This document shows, in pieces, positions 23,505 to 33,445 of a stretch of DNA of 47,101 nucleotides. A program made the translations under genes and the position numbers. The stretch is from positions 1 through 47,101 of the forward strand of contig JALXCB010000130.1 in the NCBI GenBank assembly GCA_026991225.1, in the 5' to 3' direction. The DNA is from Anaerolineae bacterium. Its GTDB lineage: Bacteria; Chloroflexota; Anaerolineae; J102. Position 1 is the first letter of the stretch, and every line of letters begins with the position of its first letter. The notes below the pieces were generated by a model. That model was not told where the DNA came from. It did not search any database and saw only the letters and a list, made by a program, of their open reading frames with translations.

Positions 23505-24944
23505 ATGAGACGTCGAAGATTTCTGTTCCCGTTGATCACGGTGCTGGTTCTGGCGCTGGTGATCATGACTGTCGCTGCCTGTGCGCAACAGCAGCCCGCC
23601 ACGGAAGGCGGCGGTGAAAAGGTGGTCGAGGTGACGAAGGTGGTGGAAGTGACGAAGGTGGTCGAGGCGGAGAAGCCGGCCGAGGAGACCATTCCGGAAG
23701 GGGCGACTGTGATCAATTTCTGGCACGCGTTTGGCGGCGGCCGCAAGCTGCTCATCGAGCGCATGGTGGCTGATTACAACTACACGCATCCGGGCGTGTA
23801 TGTGAAGGTGGAGAACAAGGGGTCCTATCGCGACACGCTGAACGCGGCCATCCTGGCGGCCCAGCAGGGCAACCCGCCGCATATCGTTCAGATCTTCGAG
23901 GTGGGCTCTCAGTTGGCGTTGGATTCGGGCATCTTTGTGCCTTTCGAAGACAACGCGCCTTCCTGGGTGCACATGGAAGACCTGATCGGCGGCGTGGCCA
24001 ACTACTACAACTTCAACGGCAAGTTCTACTCCATGCCCTGGAATTCCTCCAATCCCATCCTTTACTACAACAAGGACATCTTCCGGGCCGCAGGATTGGA
24101 TCCTGAGAAGCCGCCGGAAACCTTCGAAGACATGCTCCAGGTCTGCGATAAGATCGTGAGCAGCGGCGCGGCCAAGAACTGCGTGTCCTGGCCTCTGCAT
24201 AGCTGGTTCTTCGAACAGTGGATGGCGAACATGGGGGCGGAGCTGGCCAACAATGGCAACGGCCGCGACGCCCGGGCCACCGAGGTCTACTTGACCAGCG
24301 ATGCGGCCAAGGAGATCGTGAACTGGTGGAAGACGATGTATGACAAAGGCTATTACGCCTACAGCGGCAAGTTGGAAGACTGGGATGGCGCGGACGCCAT
24401 CTTCGTCTCCGGCCAGGCGGCCATGGAGATCACCTCGACTTCGGATGTGGTCAACCGGCAGCGGGACGCCGCGGAAAATGGCTTCGAACTGGGCACCGGC
24501 TATCTACCCTATCCTGCCAACAGCGAACGCCAGGGCGTCATCGTTGGCGGCGCTAGCCTGTGGATGTCGGGCGGCCATCCGGATAACGAAATGAAAGCGG
24601 CCACCGATTTCGTCACCTGGTTCACGAACACCGAGAACGCGGTGCGCTGGCACAAGGCGACGGGCTACTTCCCCATCCGTAAGTCCTCTGTGACGGTGCT
24701 GGAGGGCCAGGACTGGTTCCAGCGAAATCCCGCCTATCGGGCTGCGTTCGACCAACTACTGAACACCAAAGATACACCCGCTACCCGCGGGGCGGTCATC
24801 GGCGCTTTCCCCGAAGTGCGCACCATCATCGAACAAGCCATCGAGAAGGTGCTGGCGGGCCAGGCCACCGTGGATGAGGCGCTTCAAGAAGCCAAGGAAA
24901 AGGCCGACAAGGCCATCCAGGATTACAACAAGTCAGTCGAGTAA
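23505..24944 (+). CDS. ugpB: ABC transporter substrate-binding lipoprotein, UgpB-like
   Basis: 479 residues: basic N-terminus, hydrophobic helix, lipobox TVAAC with lipidated Cys near residue 27, then a short repeated linker (KVVEVTK twice). The rest matches the glycerol-3-phosphate-binding protein order: INFWHAFGGG, NPPHIVQIFEVGSQ, MPWNSSNPILYYNKD, AGLDPEKPPETFEDM, VIVGGASLWMSGG and WHKATGYFPIRKS. Known: UgpB binds sn-glycerol-3-phosphate and glycerophosphodiesters for import. These blocks are close enough to E. coli UgpB that this substrate is more likely than a sugar, but substrate drift is common. The two permeases follow, after a terminator. Confidence 0.85.
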   Translation: MRRRRFLFPLITVLVLALVIMTVAACAQQQPATEGGGEKVVEVTKVVEVTKVVEAEKPAEETIPEGATVINFWHAFGGGRKLLIERMVADYNYTHPGVYVKVENKGSYRDTLNAAILAAQQGNPPHIVQIFEVGSQLALDSGIFVPFEDNAPSWVHMEDLIGGVANYYNFNGKFYSMPWNSSNPILYYNKDIFRAAGLDPEKPPETFEDMLQVCDKIVSSGAAKNCVSWPLHSWFFEQWMANMGAELANNGNGRDARATEVYLTSDAAKEIVNWWKTMYDKGYYAYSGKLEDWDGADAIFVSGQAAMEITSTSDVVNRQRDAAENGFELGTGYLPYPANSERQGVIVGGASLWMSGGHPDNEMKAATDFVTWFTNTENAVRWHKATGYFPIRKSSVTVLEGQDWFQRNPAYRAAFDQLLNTKDTPATRGAVIGAFPEVRTIIEQAIEKVLAGQATVDEALQEAKEKADKAIQDYNKSVE

Positions 24945-24960
24945 GCCTCCGTAGGCTCCA

Positions 24961-25003
24961 ACGGGCGGCTGAATCCCGGCGGGGGTTCGCCGCCCGTTTT
25001 TTA
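24961..25003 (+). terminator. Rho-independent terminator between ugpB and ugpA
   Basis: ACGGGCGGC (24961-24969) pairs with GCCGCCCGT (24989-24997), followed at once by a T-run. Placed after the binding-protein gene, it would make most transcripts stop there, giving excess binding protein over permease, a common arrangement in ABC importers. Confidence 0.8.
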
Positions 25004-25081
25004 TCGTTGTCTCACGGCAAGCGCCTCGCCCCATAGGGATGAAACATGCTTGCCAGCCAGGTTGGCGCGAGAAGCCAATCC

Positions 25082-25131
25082 CGTAATCCGTAATCCGTGA
25101 TGCGTAATGACCTCACGGATTACGGATTACG
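25082..25131. repeat. Perfect 18-bp hairpin of CGTAATC words
   Basis: CGTAATCCGTAATCCGTG (25082-25099) and its exact complement CACGGATTACGGATTACG (25114-25131) enclose a 14-base loop containing ATGCGTAATGA. Each arm is a tandem of the 7-base word CGTAATC, a good example of the short-word hairpins found at many junctions in this window. Confidence 0.85.
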
Positions 25132-25217
25132 CATCACGTCCGTACCAGACTCGCTCAACGTGGGCTTCGAGTTGCTTTTGCAAACCAACGCAACGCTATT
25201 TCGGAACAGGAGGTTTC

Positions 25218-26105
25218 ATGAGTACGGCCAAATTCAAAGGGAAATGGGTGCCGTGGCTCTTTATGCTGCCCACCCTGATTATCCTGGCGGTTTTCCTTTA
25301 TTATCCGGTGATTCAAACCTTCAAATTATCATTTTACCGGGTGGCGTTTTTGGGGCTGAAAACGAAATTTGCGGGGTTGGACAATTATATCGATCTATTG
25401 CATGACAGCGCTTATCATCACACCGTTTGGGTGACTCTGGTCATTACAACTGCTGTCGTGATTATCGGCCTGGGGATTTCGTTGGCTATCTCGATGCTGG
25501 CCAATCAGAAAATCCATGGGGCGCAAGTTTATCGTTTTTTGCTTATCTGGCCTTTTGCGCTTTCACCGGCTGTGGCGGGCGTCGTCTTTCTGTTCATGTT
25601 TTCCCCTGGCTTTGGCGTGGTGAATTATCTGACATCGCTGGTGGTCGGGCATGAGTTGAACTGGCTGGGCGATCCCACCCTGGCGGTGATTCTGGTGATT
25701 ATGGCCAGCGTCTGGAAAAATCTCGGCTATAACATTGTGTTTTATCTGGCGGCTCTGCAAAACCTGAACACGGAAGTGCTGGAGGCGGCGTCTATTGATG
25801 GAGCCAATGCCTGGCAACGGTTCTGGCACGTCACCTTCGCATTGCTTTCACCCATGACCTTTTTCCTGCTCATTACGAACATCACGTATTCTTTCTTCGA
25901 TATTTTTGGCATGATCGATATCCTCACCAAAGGCGGACCGCAAGACGCCACCAATGTCATGATTTACAATCTTTACCGCGACGCGTTTGAGTATTACAAA
26001 ACCGGTCTGGCGTCGGCGCAATCGGTGATTCTTTTCTTGTTGGTCGTCTTCGTCACGATAATCCAATTCCGCACCAGCGGTCGACAGGTCCACTACGGAG
26101 GCTGA
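25218..26105 (+). CDS. ugpA: ABC transporter permease, UgpA-like
   Basis: 295 residues from ATG 25218 (RBS ACAGGAGG). Six membrane helices, the first starting at WVPWLFMLPTLIILAVFLYY. The cytoplasmic EAA loop reads EAASIDGANAWQRFWHVTF, the docking site for the ATPase, at about residues 197-215. The YPVIQTFKLSFYR and GLDNY segments after helix 1 are typical of the MalF/UgpA class. It overlaps the next permease by one base and pairs with it to form the channel. Confidence 0.9.
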   Translation: MSTAKFKGKWVPWLFMLPTLIILAVFLYYPVIQTFKLSFYRVAFLGLKTKFAGLDNYIDLLHDSAYHHTVWVTLVITTAVVIIGLGISLAISMLANQKIHGAQVYRFLLIWPFALSPAVAGVVFLFMFSPGFGVVNYLTSLVVGHELNWLGDPTLAVILVIMASVWKNLGYNIVFYLAALQNLNTEVLEAASIDGANAWQRFWHVTFALLSPMTFFLLITNITYSFFDIFGMIDILTKGGPQDATNVMIYNLYRDAFEYYKTGLASAQSVILFLLVVFVTIIQFRTSGRQVHYGG

Positions 26106-26944
26106 TGATGAGGCGAAAGACCCGAGATGAGATTCTGACCCATATTGCCCTGATTATCATCGTGCTGGCGGTCATGGCGCCTGTGCTTTTCGCTTTGGCC
26201 AAATCGACGCAAACTCGCGCCGAGGTGTATCACTTCCCTCCAAAACTGGGATTTGGCTCCGCGGGCTTGTTCAACTACAAGGTCGCCTGGACGCAGTACG
26301 ATTTGGGGCTTTATATGAAAAATACGCTGATTGTGGCGGGCATCGTCATGTTCTTCAAAACGCTTTTCTCGATGTTGGCCGGGCTTGGGCTGGTGTATTA
26401 TGATTTCCCGTTGAAGGAATGGGTCTTTTACTTCATCCTGTTTACGTTGATGATGCCCACAGAGATTATGATCGTGGCGTTGTTCAACGAGGTCTCCAAT
26501 ATGGCCAAAGCGTTGGGGCTGGAAAACAGTTATGCTGTGTTGACGGTGCCTTTCCTGGCCAGCGCCACCGGGGTGTTCCTGTTCAGACAGCATTTCTCCA
26601 GCATTCCCAGCGAATTGGCGGACGCGGCGCGCGTGGATGGCGCCGGCCCGGTGCGCTTCTTGTGGAGCATTCTCGTGCCCATTTCCTGGAACGCCATCGC
26701 TGCTCTGGCGTTAATCCAGTTCATCTATATGTGGAATCAATATATCTGGCCGTTGGTGATTATCCGGGAGAATGAGATGCAGCTCATTCAGGTGGGCCTG
26801 CGGTCGTTGACCAATCAGCAGGACACCACCAATTGGGGGTTGGTTATGGCGGCGGCTATCCTGGCCATGGTCCCGCCCATGCTCATCTTCCTCCTTTTGC
26901 AAGAGCAGTTCACTAAGGGGTTTGCACTGGGACAGGAGAAGTAG
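26105..26944 (+). CDS. ugpE: ABC transporter permease, UgpE-like
   Basis: 279 residues, six helices, MalG/UgpE class. The EAA loop is DAARVDGAGPVRFLWSILVP at about residues 176-195. MMPTEIMIVALFNEVSNM and WNQYIWPLVIIRE are class hallmarks. The C-terminus FTKGFALGQEK is the classic end of carbohydrate permease G-type subunits. No nucleotide-binding subunit follows, so the importer probably shares an MsmK/UgpC-type ATPase encoded elsewhere. Confidence 0.9.
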   Translation: MMRRKTRDEILTHIALIIIVLAVMAPVLFALAKSTQTRAEVYHFPPKLGFGSAGLFNYKVAWTQYDLGLYMKNTLIVAGIVMFFKTLFSMLAGLGLVYYDFPLKEWVFYFILFTLMMPTEIMIVALFNEVSNMAKALGLENSYAVLTVPFLASATGVFLFRQHFSSIPSELADAARVDGAGPVRFLWSILVPISWNAIAALALIQFIYMWNQYIWPLVIIRENEMQLIQVGLRSLTNQQDTTNWGLVMAAAILAMVPPMLIFLLLQEQFTKGFALGQEK

Positions 26945-26982
26945 CCAACTCAAGCTGTTTCACAGCATTTGCGTCGCTTTTC

Positions 26983-27034
26983 AAGGCCTGATTCAGCAAG
27001 GCTGCGATCGGGCCTTTTGTTTTTGTTTATTTTT
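26983..27034 (+). terminator. Terminator after the ugp permeases
   Basis: AAGGCCTGAT (26983-26992) pairs with ATCGGGCCTT (27007-27016; one G-T wobble), followed by TTGTTTTTGTTTATTTTT. Confidence 0.8.
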
Positions 27035-27056
27035 CACTATTTTTATAGGAAAAAAT

Positions 27057-27085
27057 TTGACGGAATTTGGCGTTTGTGCTATACT
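27057..27085 (+). promoter_or_regulatory. Promoter of the suf operon
   Basis: TTGACG (27057-27062), 17-base spacer, TATACT (27080-27085), with transcription expected to begin about 30 bases before the sufR ATG. This is the best sigma-70-type promoter on the plus strand in the first half of the window and stands directly ahead of the repressor gene, as expected for an autoregulated SufR operon. Confidence 0.75.
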
Positions 27086-27121
27086 TGCGGCCACTCCCTC
27101 CCACACACCCTTTGTCCAATC

Positions 27122-27805
27122 ATGAGCATGCTTTATCACCGTCTCGATGACTCCCCCCGAGGGCAGATCATCAAACTGTTGCAGCGCAACGGCCCCATGG
27201 GCATCAAGGACCTGCGCCGGGCCCTGGGCGTGAGCGATACTGCCATTCGTCAGCAATTGCAATATCTCATTGCCGACGATCTGGTGGTCGCCACGACCGC
27301 GCCGGCCAAAGGCCGCGGCCGCCCGGGCCGGGTCTATCAGCTCACCGACAACGCCCGGCATCTCTTCGCCTGCGAGAGCGAAGACCTGGCCCTGGCCTTG
27401 TACAACGAGCTGCTTCTGGAGCAAGGGCCCGAGGTGGTGCAACGGCTCCTGGACCGCGTAGGCCAGCGTCTGGCCGACCAGTATCGGCATCAGATGCGCG
27501 GCCTGGCCTTGCAGGAGCGCGTGCGCATGTACGCCAGCCTCCTCGATGAGCGCGGCATCATGGCCGAAGTCGCGGAAGAAGACGATGGCTTCGTGCTTCA
27601 CGAGTTCAATTGTCCCTATCATGAACTGGCCTCGGCGCATACGGAGATCTGCGAGATGGAACAGAAGATGCTTTCGGACGTGTTGGGCGCCGAGGTCGAA
27701 CTCACGCACAAAATTGTGGACGGACATCATCGCTGCTCCTTCGTTGTGAAACGCCCTGCATCCAGCACCCAAGAAACGATTGCGTTACAAGCGTCATCTC
27801 AGTAA
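27122..27805 (+). CDS. sufR: SufR-like iron-sulfur-sensing transcriptional repressor
   Basis: 227 residues from ATG 27122. The winged helix-turn-helix (about 12-75) reads [26 protein letters not shown] with the wing at [13 protein letters not shown]. The C-terminal sensor part has three Cys, C164 (HEFNCPYHE), C177 (EICEMEQ) and C205 (HHRCSFVV). Known: SufR binds a [4Fe-4S] cluster with C-terminal Cys and represses the suf genes when holo. The spacing C-x12-C and the last Cys match the family; the extra middle Cys often listed is absent, and studies suggest three suffice. It is the first gene of the operon, 53 bases before sufC. A 12-base direct repeat ATCCTGAATCCA occurs twice in that gap. 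Confidence 0.87.
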   Translation: MSMLYHRLDDSPRGQIIKLLQRNGPMGIKDLRRALGVSDTAIRQQLQYLIADDLVVATTAPAKGRGRPGRVYQLTDNARHLFACESEDLALALYNELLLEQGPEVVQRLLDRVGQRLADQYRHQMRGLALQERVRMYASLLDERGIMAEVAEEDDGFVLHEFNCPYHELASAHTEICEMEQKMLSDVLGAEVELTHKIVDGHHRCSFVVKRPASSTQETIALQASSQ

Positions 27806-27858
27806 CGCGTCATCCTGAATCCAATCACTATCCTGAATCCAAGGAGACGTTATCTACT

Positions 27859-28679
<821 letters not shown>

Positions 28680-28695
<16 letters not shown>

Positions 28696-28724
28696 TTGCC
28701 AATGGCTAATTGTCAATGAATGCA
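28680..28724. repeat. 14-base tandem repeat across the sufC stop codon
   Basis: Units GCTAATTGCCAATG and GCTAATTGTCAATG are preceded by a degenerate first unit ending GTCAATA that codes the last residues of SufC; the stop TAA is inside the second unit. GTGAACAGTGAACCGTGAAC words follow before sufB. Confidence 0.75.
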
Positions 28725-28791
28725 TGGTCATTGTTTACGGCAATCCAAAACCGTGAACAGTGAACCGTGAACCCAACAATAGGAGTAACTT

Positions 28792-30213
28792 ATGGCTACC
28801 GAAGCGGATCGCAAAGCGCTTGAAGGCCTGAAAGAGGAATACGAATACGGTTGGAAGACCGAGGGCGCGGAATACGCTTACGTCGCCCGCAAGGGCCTCG
28901 ACCACGACGTCATCGACCAGATCTCCGACCTGAAGGGCGAACCCGACTGGATGCGGGAATTTCGCCACAAGGCATTGGATATTTTCTTGTCCAAGCCCAT
29001 GCCCAACTGGGGGCCCGATCTCAGCGAGATCGACTTCGATGACATTTACTACTACATCAAGCCCACCGAAACGGAAAGCAAGGGCGACTGGGACGACGTG
29101 CCCTCCTACATTCGCGAGACCTTCGACCGGTTGGGCGTGCCCGAGGCGGAGCGCAAGTTCCTGGCCGGGCTGGGCGCGCAGTTCGAGTCGGAGATGGTCT
29201 ATCACTCCCTGCGCGAGGAATGGGAGAAGAAGGGCGTCATTTTCGTCAGCATCGAGGACGGCCTGAAGGAGTATCCCGACCTGTTCAAAGAATACTTCGC
29301 CACTGTCGTGCCCCCCACCGACAACAAGTTCGCGGCGTTGAACAGCGCGGTGTGGTCGGGCGGGTCCTTCATCTACGTGCCCCCGGGCGTCAAGCTGGAC
29401 ATCCCCCTGCAGGCCTACTTCCGCATCAACGCCGAGGCCGTAGGCCAGTTCGAGCGCACCCTGATCATCGTGGACGAAGGCGCCAGCGTGCACTACATCG
29501 AGGGCTGCACCGCGCCCATTTACGACAAGAACAGCCTGCACACGGGCGTTATCGAGATCATCGTCAAGAAGAACGCCCGCATGCGCTACACCACCGTCCA
29601 GAACTGGTCCAACAACGTCTTCAATCTGGTCACCCAGCGGGCCCTGGCCTATGAGGGCGCGACCATGGAGTGGGTGGACAGCAATCTGGGCTCCCGCATC
29701 ACCATGAAGTACCCGGCGGTGATCATGCTGGGCGAACGCGCTCACGGAGAGGTGCTGTCCATGGCCTTCGCGGGCAAGGGCCAGACCCAGGACGCGGGCG
29801 GCAAGGTGATCCACGCTGCGCCCAACACCTCCTCCAAGATCATCTCCAAATCCATCAGCAAGGATGGCGGCCGGGCCTCCTACCGCGGGCTGCTCAAGGT
29901 CACACCCGGCGCCCACGGCTCGAAATCGCAGGTCGTCTGCGACGCCCTGCTCCTCGACCCCGAATCCCGTTCCGACACCTATCCCTACATCGAAATCGCG
30001 GAAGACGATGTCGAGGTCGGGCATGAGGCGTCGGTGAGCAAGATCAACGAGGAACAGCTCTTCTACCTGATGAGCCGCGGCATCCCCGAAGAGGACGCCA
30101 TGGCCATGATCGTGGGCGGCTTCATCGAACCTCTGGTGAAGGAGCTGCCCATGGAGTACGCGGTCGAGCTCAACCGCCTGATTCAATTGCAGATGGAAGG
30201 AAGCATTGGCTGA
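28792..30213 (+). CDS. sufB: Fe-S assembly scaffold SufB
   Basis: 473 residues, the normal length. N-terminal [20 protein letters not shown], then [20 protein letters not shown], and the conserved core [20 protein letters not shown]. The scaffold Cys lies in [10 protein letters not shown], and the C-terminal part has [15 protein letters not shown] and [12 protein letters not shown] with the conserved His. Known: SufB with SufC and SufD builds the cluster on this beta-helix protein. RBS AGGAG precedes ATG 28792. The stop TGA opens a TGATGCGTGAAACGTGATGC repeat. Confidence 0.95.
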   Translation: MATEADRKALEGLKEEYEYGWKTEGAEYAYVARKGLDHDVIDQISDLKGEPDWMREFRHKALDIFLSKPMPNWGPDLSEIDFDDIYYYIKPTETESKGDWDDVPSYIRETFDRLGVPEAERKFLAGLGAQFESEMVYHSLREEWEKKGVIFVSIEDGLKEYPDLFKEYFATVVPPTDNKFAALNSAVWSGGSFIYVPPGVKLDIPLQAYFRINAEAVGQFERTLIIVDEGASVHYIEGCTAPIYDKNSLHTGVIEIIVKKNARMRYTTVQNWSNNVFNLVTQRALAYEGATMEWVDSNLGSRITMKYPAVIMLGERAHGEVLSMAFAGKGQTQDAGGKVIHAAPNTSSKIISKSISKDGGRASYRGLLKVTPGAHGSKSQVVCDALLLDPESRSDTYPYIEIAEDDVEVGHEASVSKINEEQLFYLMSRGIPEEDAMAMIVGGFIEPLVKELPMEYAVELNRLIQLQMEGSIG

Positions 30214-30387
30214 TGCGTGAAACGTGATGCGTGATTCGGCTGCCAATGTATCGCTGTTGGCTCAACACGGATAGAAAGGACACGGATAAAACCCTTTTAT
30301 CGAATTTTCGTGGCCGAAGAAGGCTCATCGAGGCCAACAATCCGGATTGAGACCGCATCACGTCGAATATTCAATGTGGAGAACACA

Positions 30388-31707
30388 ATGACGACGAAAA
30401 TCATGACAGCAACCCCCATTTCGGTCGCGGCGGTCAAGGCCATCAGCGACCGTTATAACGAGCCCGCATGGCTGCGTCAGGCCCGGCTCGCGGCCTGGGA
30501 AACCTTCGAGGCCATCCCCTGGCCCACCTACAAGGAAGAAACCTGGCGGCGCACCCGCCTCACCGGCTTCAAGCTGGAAAATTACGCCCTGCCCGAGGCC
30601 GAGCCCGAGGTCTATGCCTCGCGCGAGGCCCTGCCCGAGCATCTGCGGGAGGAGCTGGCCAAGATCGACAGCGCCGGCGCGCTGGTTTTGCAGGATGGCC
30701 GGGCTATTTATCGTGAGCTGGATGAGGCCCTGGCCCGCTGGGGCGTGATCTTCACCGATCTCCGCAGCGCACTGACGGATCATGAGGAGCTGGTGCGCGT
30801 GCATCTCGGCGCGCAGGTCTCCGTGGATGAAAACAAGTTTGCGGCCCTGCACTACGCGCTGTGGCTCAACGGCGCCTTCCTCTTCATTCCTCGCAACATT
30901 GCCATCGAAAAACCTTTCCAGGTGCTCATCCTCCAGGGCGAACGCGTGGCCAACTTCCACCACACCCTGCTGGTGGGTGAGGAGAACAGCGAGGCGGTTA
31001 TCGTTGAGGACTTCATGGGCTCGAAAGAGGGCATGAGCGACAGCGTGGCCGAGGTGTTCGCCCAGCAGGCTGCGCGACTGCATTATCTGCGCCTGCAAAA
31101 TCTGGATGAGACGGCCTGGAATTTCGCCACCCAGCGCATCAGCACGGCTCGGGACGCGCTCTATCGTCACCTGCAGGCCAGTTGGGGCAGCAAGCTGAGC
31201 AAGGTATGGATCGATCTCGAGCTGGAAGAGCCGGGCGGGCATGGCGAGCTGCTGGGGCTCTATTTCACCCAGGATCGCCAACACATCGATCACCACACCA
31301 ACCAGAACCATCGGGTGCCCCATTGCACCAGCGACTTGCTCTTCAAGGGCGCGCTGGATGATCACTCCCGCTCGGTCTATCAGGGGTTGATCCGGGTGTG
31401 GCCCGGTGCGCAGAAGACCGACGCCTATCAGAAAAACGACAATCTCATCCTCAGTGACCACGCCCGGGCCGATTCCATCCCCGGCCTGGAGATCGAGGCC
31501 GACGACGTGCGCTGCACCCACGGCGCCACCAGCGCCAAGGTGCCCGAAGAATACGTTTTCTACCTCATGGCCCGCGGCCTCAGCCGCAAAACCGCGGTGC
31601 GCATGATCGTCCAGGGTTTCTTCGAAGAGGTCCTCAATCGCGTGCCAGTGCCCGGCGTACGCGCCAAGCTGGAAGCCGAAATCGCCCATCGCGTCGGTAT
31701 TGAATAG
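30388..31707 (+). CDS. sufD: Fe-S assembly protein SufD
   Basis: 439 residues from ATG 30388; the longer open frame translates repeat-like spacer and is rejected. Domain order matches SufD: N-terminal helical part (WLRQARLAAWETFEAIPWPTY), the ALHYALWLNGAFLFIPRNI strand block, FHHTLLVGEENSEAVIVEDF, and the C-terminal TKTDAYQKNDNLIL-like block (here QKTDAYQKNDNLILSDHAR) with ADDVRCTHGATSAKV carrying the conserved His/Cys region. Known: forms a heterodimer with SufB and helps iron entry. The stop TAG is the first base triplet of an AGGATTGGG-word repeat. Confidence 0.94.
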   Translation: MTTKIMTATPISVAAVKAISDRYNEPAWLRQARLAAWETFEAIPWPTYKEETWRRTRLTGFKLENYALPEAEPEVYASREALPEHLREELAKIDSAGALVLQDGRAIYRELDEALARWGVIFTDLRSALTDHEELVRVHLGAQVSVDENKFAALHYALWLNGAFLFIPRNIAIEKPFQVLILQGERVANFHHTLLVGEENSEAVIVEDFMGSKEGMSDSVAEVFAQQAARLHYLRLQNLDETAWNFATQRISTARDALYRHLQASWGSKLSKVWIDLELEEPGGHGELLGLYFTQDRQHIDHHTNQNHRVPHCTSDLLFKGALDDHSRSVYQGLIRVWPGAQKTDAYQKNDNLILSDHARADSIPGLEIEADDVRCTHGATSAKVPEEYVFYLMARGLSRKTAVRMIVQGFFEEVLNRVPVPGVRAKLEAEIAHRVGIE

Positions 31708-31818
31708 GATCAGGATTGGGAGTAGGATTAGGGGGTAATATCCTCAATCCTGATCCTTCATCCCAATCCCAATCCCAATCCTAATCCTAATCCTAATCCT
31801 AATCCTAATCCCAAATCC
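31705..31818. repeat. Hexamer-word array (AATCCC/AATCCT) and its inverted partner between sufD and sufS
   Basis: The array at 31761-31818 is about ten tandem copies of the hexamer AATCCC or AATCCT. The sufD stop codon begins the complementary arm (TAGGATCAGGATTGGGAGTAGGATTAGGG, 31705-31733), with AATCCTGATCC in between, so a long slipped hairpin can form only 15 bases ahead of sufS. Confidence 0.9.
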
Positions 31819-31832
31819 ACCCCTTTACGACC

Positions 31833-33056
31833 ATGCCCGACATTGCATCCATCCGCGCGGACTTCCCCATCCTCCAGCAGGAAGTCCACGGCAAACCCCT
31901 CGTCTATCTCGACAGCACCGCCACCTCGCAAAAGCCCCGACAGGTCATCGAGGCGTTGGAACGGTATTACCGCCAGGACAACGCCAATGTCCACCGGGGC
32001 ATTCATACGTTGGCGGAGCGGGCCACCGCAGCCTATGAGCAGGCCCGGTTGAAAGTCGCCCGCTTCATCGGCGCCGCCTCGCCCAAAGAGATTGTGTTCG
32101 TTCGCAACACGACCGAAGCCATCAATCTGGTGGCCAACGCCTGGGGGCGGGCCAATCTGGGCCCGGGCGACGAGGTGCTCATCACCGAAATGGAGCATCA
32201 CTCCAACATCGTGCCCTGGCAACTTGTGACCCAGGCCACGGGCGCAACCCTGCGCTACGTGCCCATCACCAACGCGGGCGAGCTGGACTACGAGGCGCTG
32301 GATGCACTGCTGACGGAGCGCACGAAGCTGTTCGCGTTCACGGCCATGTCCAACGTGCTGGGAACCATTAACCCGGTGGCTGAACTCATCGCCCGAGCCC
32401 ACGCGGTGGGGGCCCTGGCCCTGGTCGATGGGGCCCAGAGCGTGCCCCATCTTCCCACCGACGTGCAGGCCCTGGACGCGGACTTTCTCGCTTTCTCCGG
32501 CCACAAGATGCTGGGCCCCACCGGCGTGGGCGTGCTCTACGGCAAGCGGGCGCTGCTGGAGGCCATGCCGCCCTTCCTGGGCGGGGGCGAGATGATCCGC
32601 GAGGTCTTCATGGACCACAGCACCTGGAACGCGGTCCCCCACAAGTTCGAAGCGGGCACGCCCGCCATCGCCGAGGCCATCGCCCTGGGCGCGGCTGTGG
32701 ATTATCTCAGCGACCTGGGCATGGACTGGGTGCACGCGCATGAGCGGGAGATCGTGGCCTACACCTGGGAGAAGCTCTCCGCCATCGAGGGGTTGCGCAT
32801 CCTGGGCCCGGGCCCGGACCGCCGCGGCGGGCTGCTGGCCTTCACCCTGGGCGATGTGCATCCCCACGACATCGCCGCAGTGCTGGACATGCACGGCGTG
32901 GCCGTGCGAGCGGGCCATCATTGCGCCCAGCCTGTCCATGACTATTTCGGCGTCCCCGCCACGGCCCGAGCCAGCTTCTACATTTACAACACGAAAGAAG
33001 AAGTGGACATCCTGGCCGAGGCCCTGGAGCGGGCCCGGGCCATGTTCGCGTTCTAG
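31833..33056 (+). CDS. sufS: Cysteine desulfurase SufS
   Basis: 407 residues, normal for the group II desulfurases. The PLP Lys is K225 in AFSGHKMLGPTG and the persulfide Cys is C364 in RAGHHCAQPV, the short active-site loop of SufS-type enzymes. YLDSTATSQKP near the start and TEMEHHSNIVPWQ also match. Known: removes sulfur from cysteine and hands it to SufU or SufE; here sufU is downstream. Its last four bases overlap the 3' end of the opposite-strand toxin gene. Confidence 0.95.
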   Translation: MPDIASIRADFPILQQEVHGKPLVYLDSTATSQKPRQVIEALERYYRQDNANVHRGIHTLAERATAAYEQARLKVARFIGAASPKEIVFVRNTTEAINLVANAWGRANLGPGDEVLITEMEHHSNIVPWQLVTQATGATLRYVPITNAGELDYEALDALLTERTKLFAFTAMSNVLGTINPVAELIARAHAVGALALVDGAQSVPHLPTDVQALDADFLAFSGHKMLGPTGVGVLYGKRALLEAMPPFLGGGEMIREVFMDHSTWNAVPHKFEAGTPAIAEAIALGAAVDYLSDLGMDWVHAHEREIVAYTWEKLSAIEGLRILGPGPDRRGGLLAFTLGDVHPHDIAAVLDMHGVAVRAGHHCAQPVHDYFGVPATARASFYIYNTKEEVDILAEALERARAMFAF

Positions 33057-33445
33057 CCTGCTCCTCCTGGCTGAAACAGCCTTAGGTCAAGTCCGGGGAT
33101 CATCCGAAAGTGCTTGACGTTGCTGGAATAAAGCGGAAGATCATATTCTATCGCCGTCGCTGCGATGATGGCGTCCACCACCCGGATGCCGTGCGATAAA
33201 GCATAATCTTCGATATAAATAGCTGCTCGATAGCCGATATTTTCAGATAGAGGGAGTACTGAAGTGTTTAAATCGCGAAGCAATTGACGAATGATTTGAA
33301 CCTCGCGCTTGTTTCGCGCCCCTTGGAGCAGTTCCATGTAAGTGACGATGGAAATGGCAACGCTCTGTGCTTGGTCTAGAAGATCTGTCGCTTCTGGAAC
33401 CCCTCGAAAATGCCAGACAAAGATATCCGTATCAAAGATCGCCAT
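33053..33445 (-). CDS. vapC: VapC-family PIN-domain toxin
   Basis: 130 residues with the PIN layout: D5-T-D7 at the start (MAIFDTDIFVWHF), E38 in YMELLQGARN, D91 in VVDAIIAATA, and the last catalytic-site segment SSNVKHF, where N109 replaces the usual Asp. Known: VapC toxins are Mg-dependent RNases that cut tRNA or rRNA and are held by a cognate antitoxin. It overlaps the antitoxin gene by 14 bases and lies against the suf direction between sufS and sufU. Confidence 0.88.
   Translation of the reverse strand: MAIFDTDIFVWHFRGVPEATDLLDQAQSVAISIVTYMELLQGARNKREVQIIRQLLRDLNTSVLPLSENIGYRAAIYIEDYALSHGIRVVDAIIAATAIEYDLPLYSSNVKHFRMIPGLDLRLFQPGGAG

Noticed and set aside
31761-31818. CRISPR array
   Set aside because: The periodic units are 6 bases with no spacers and no cas genes, so it is a simple tandem array.
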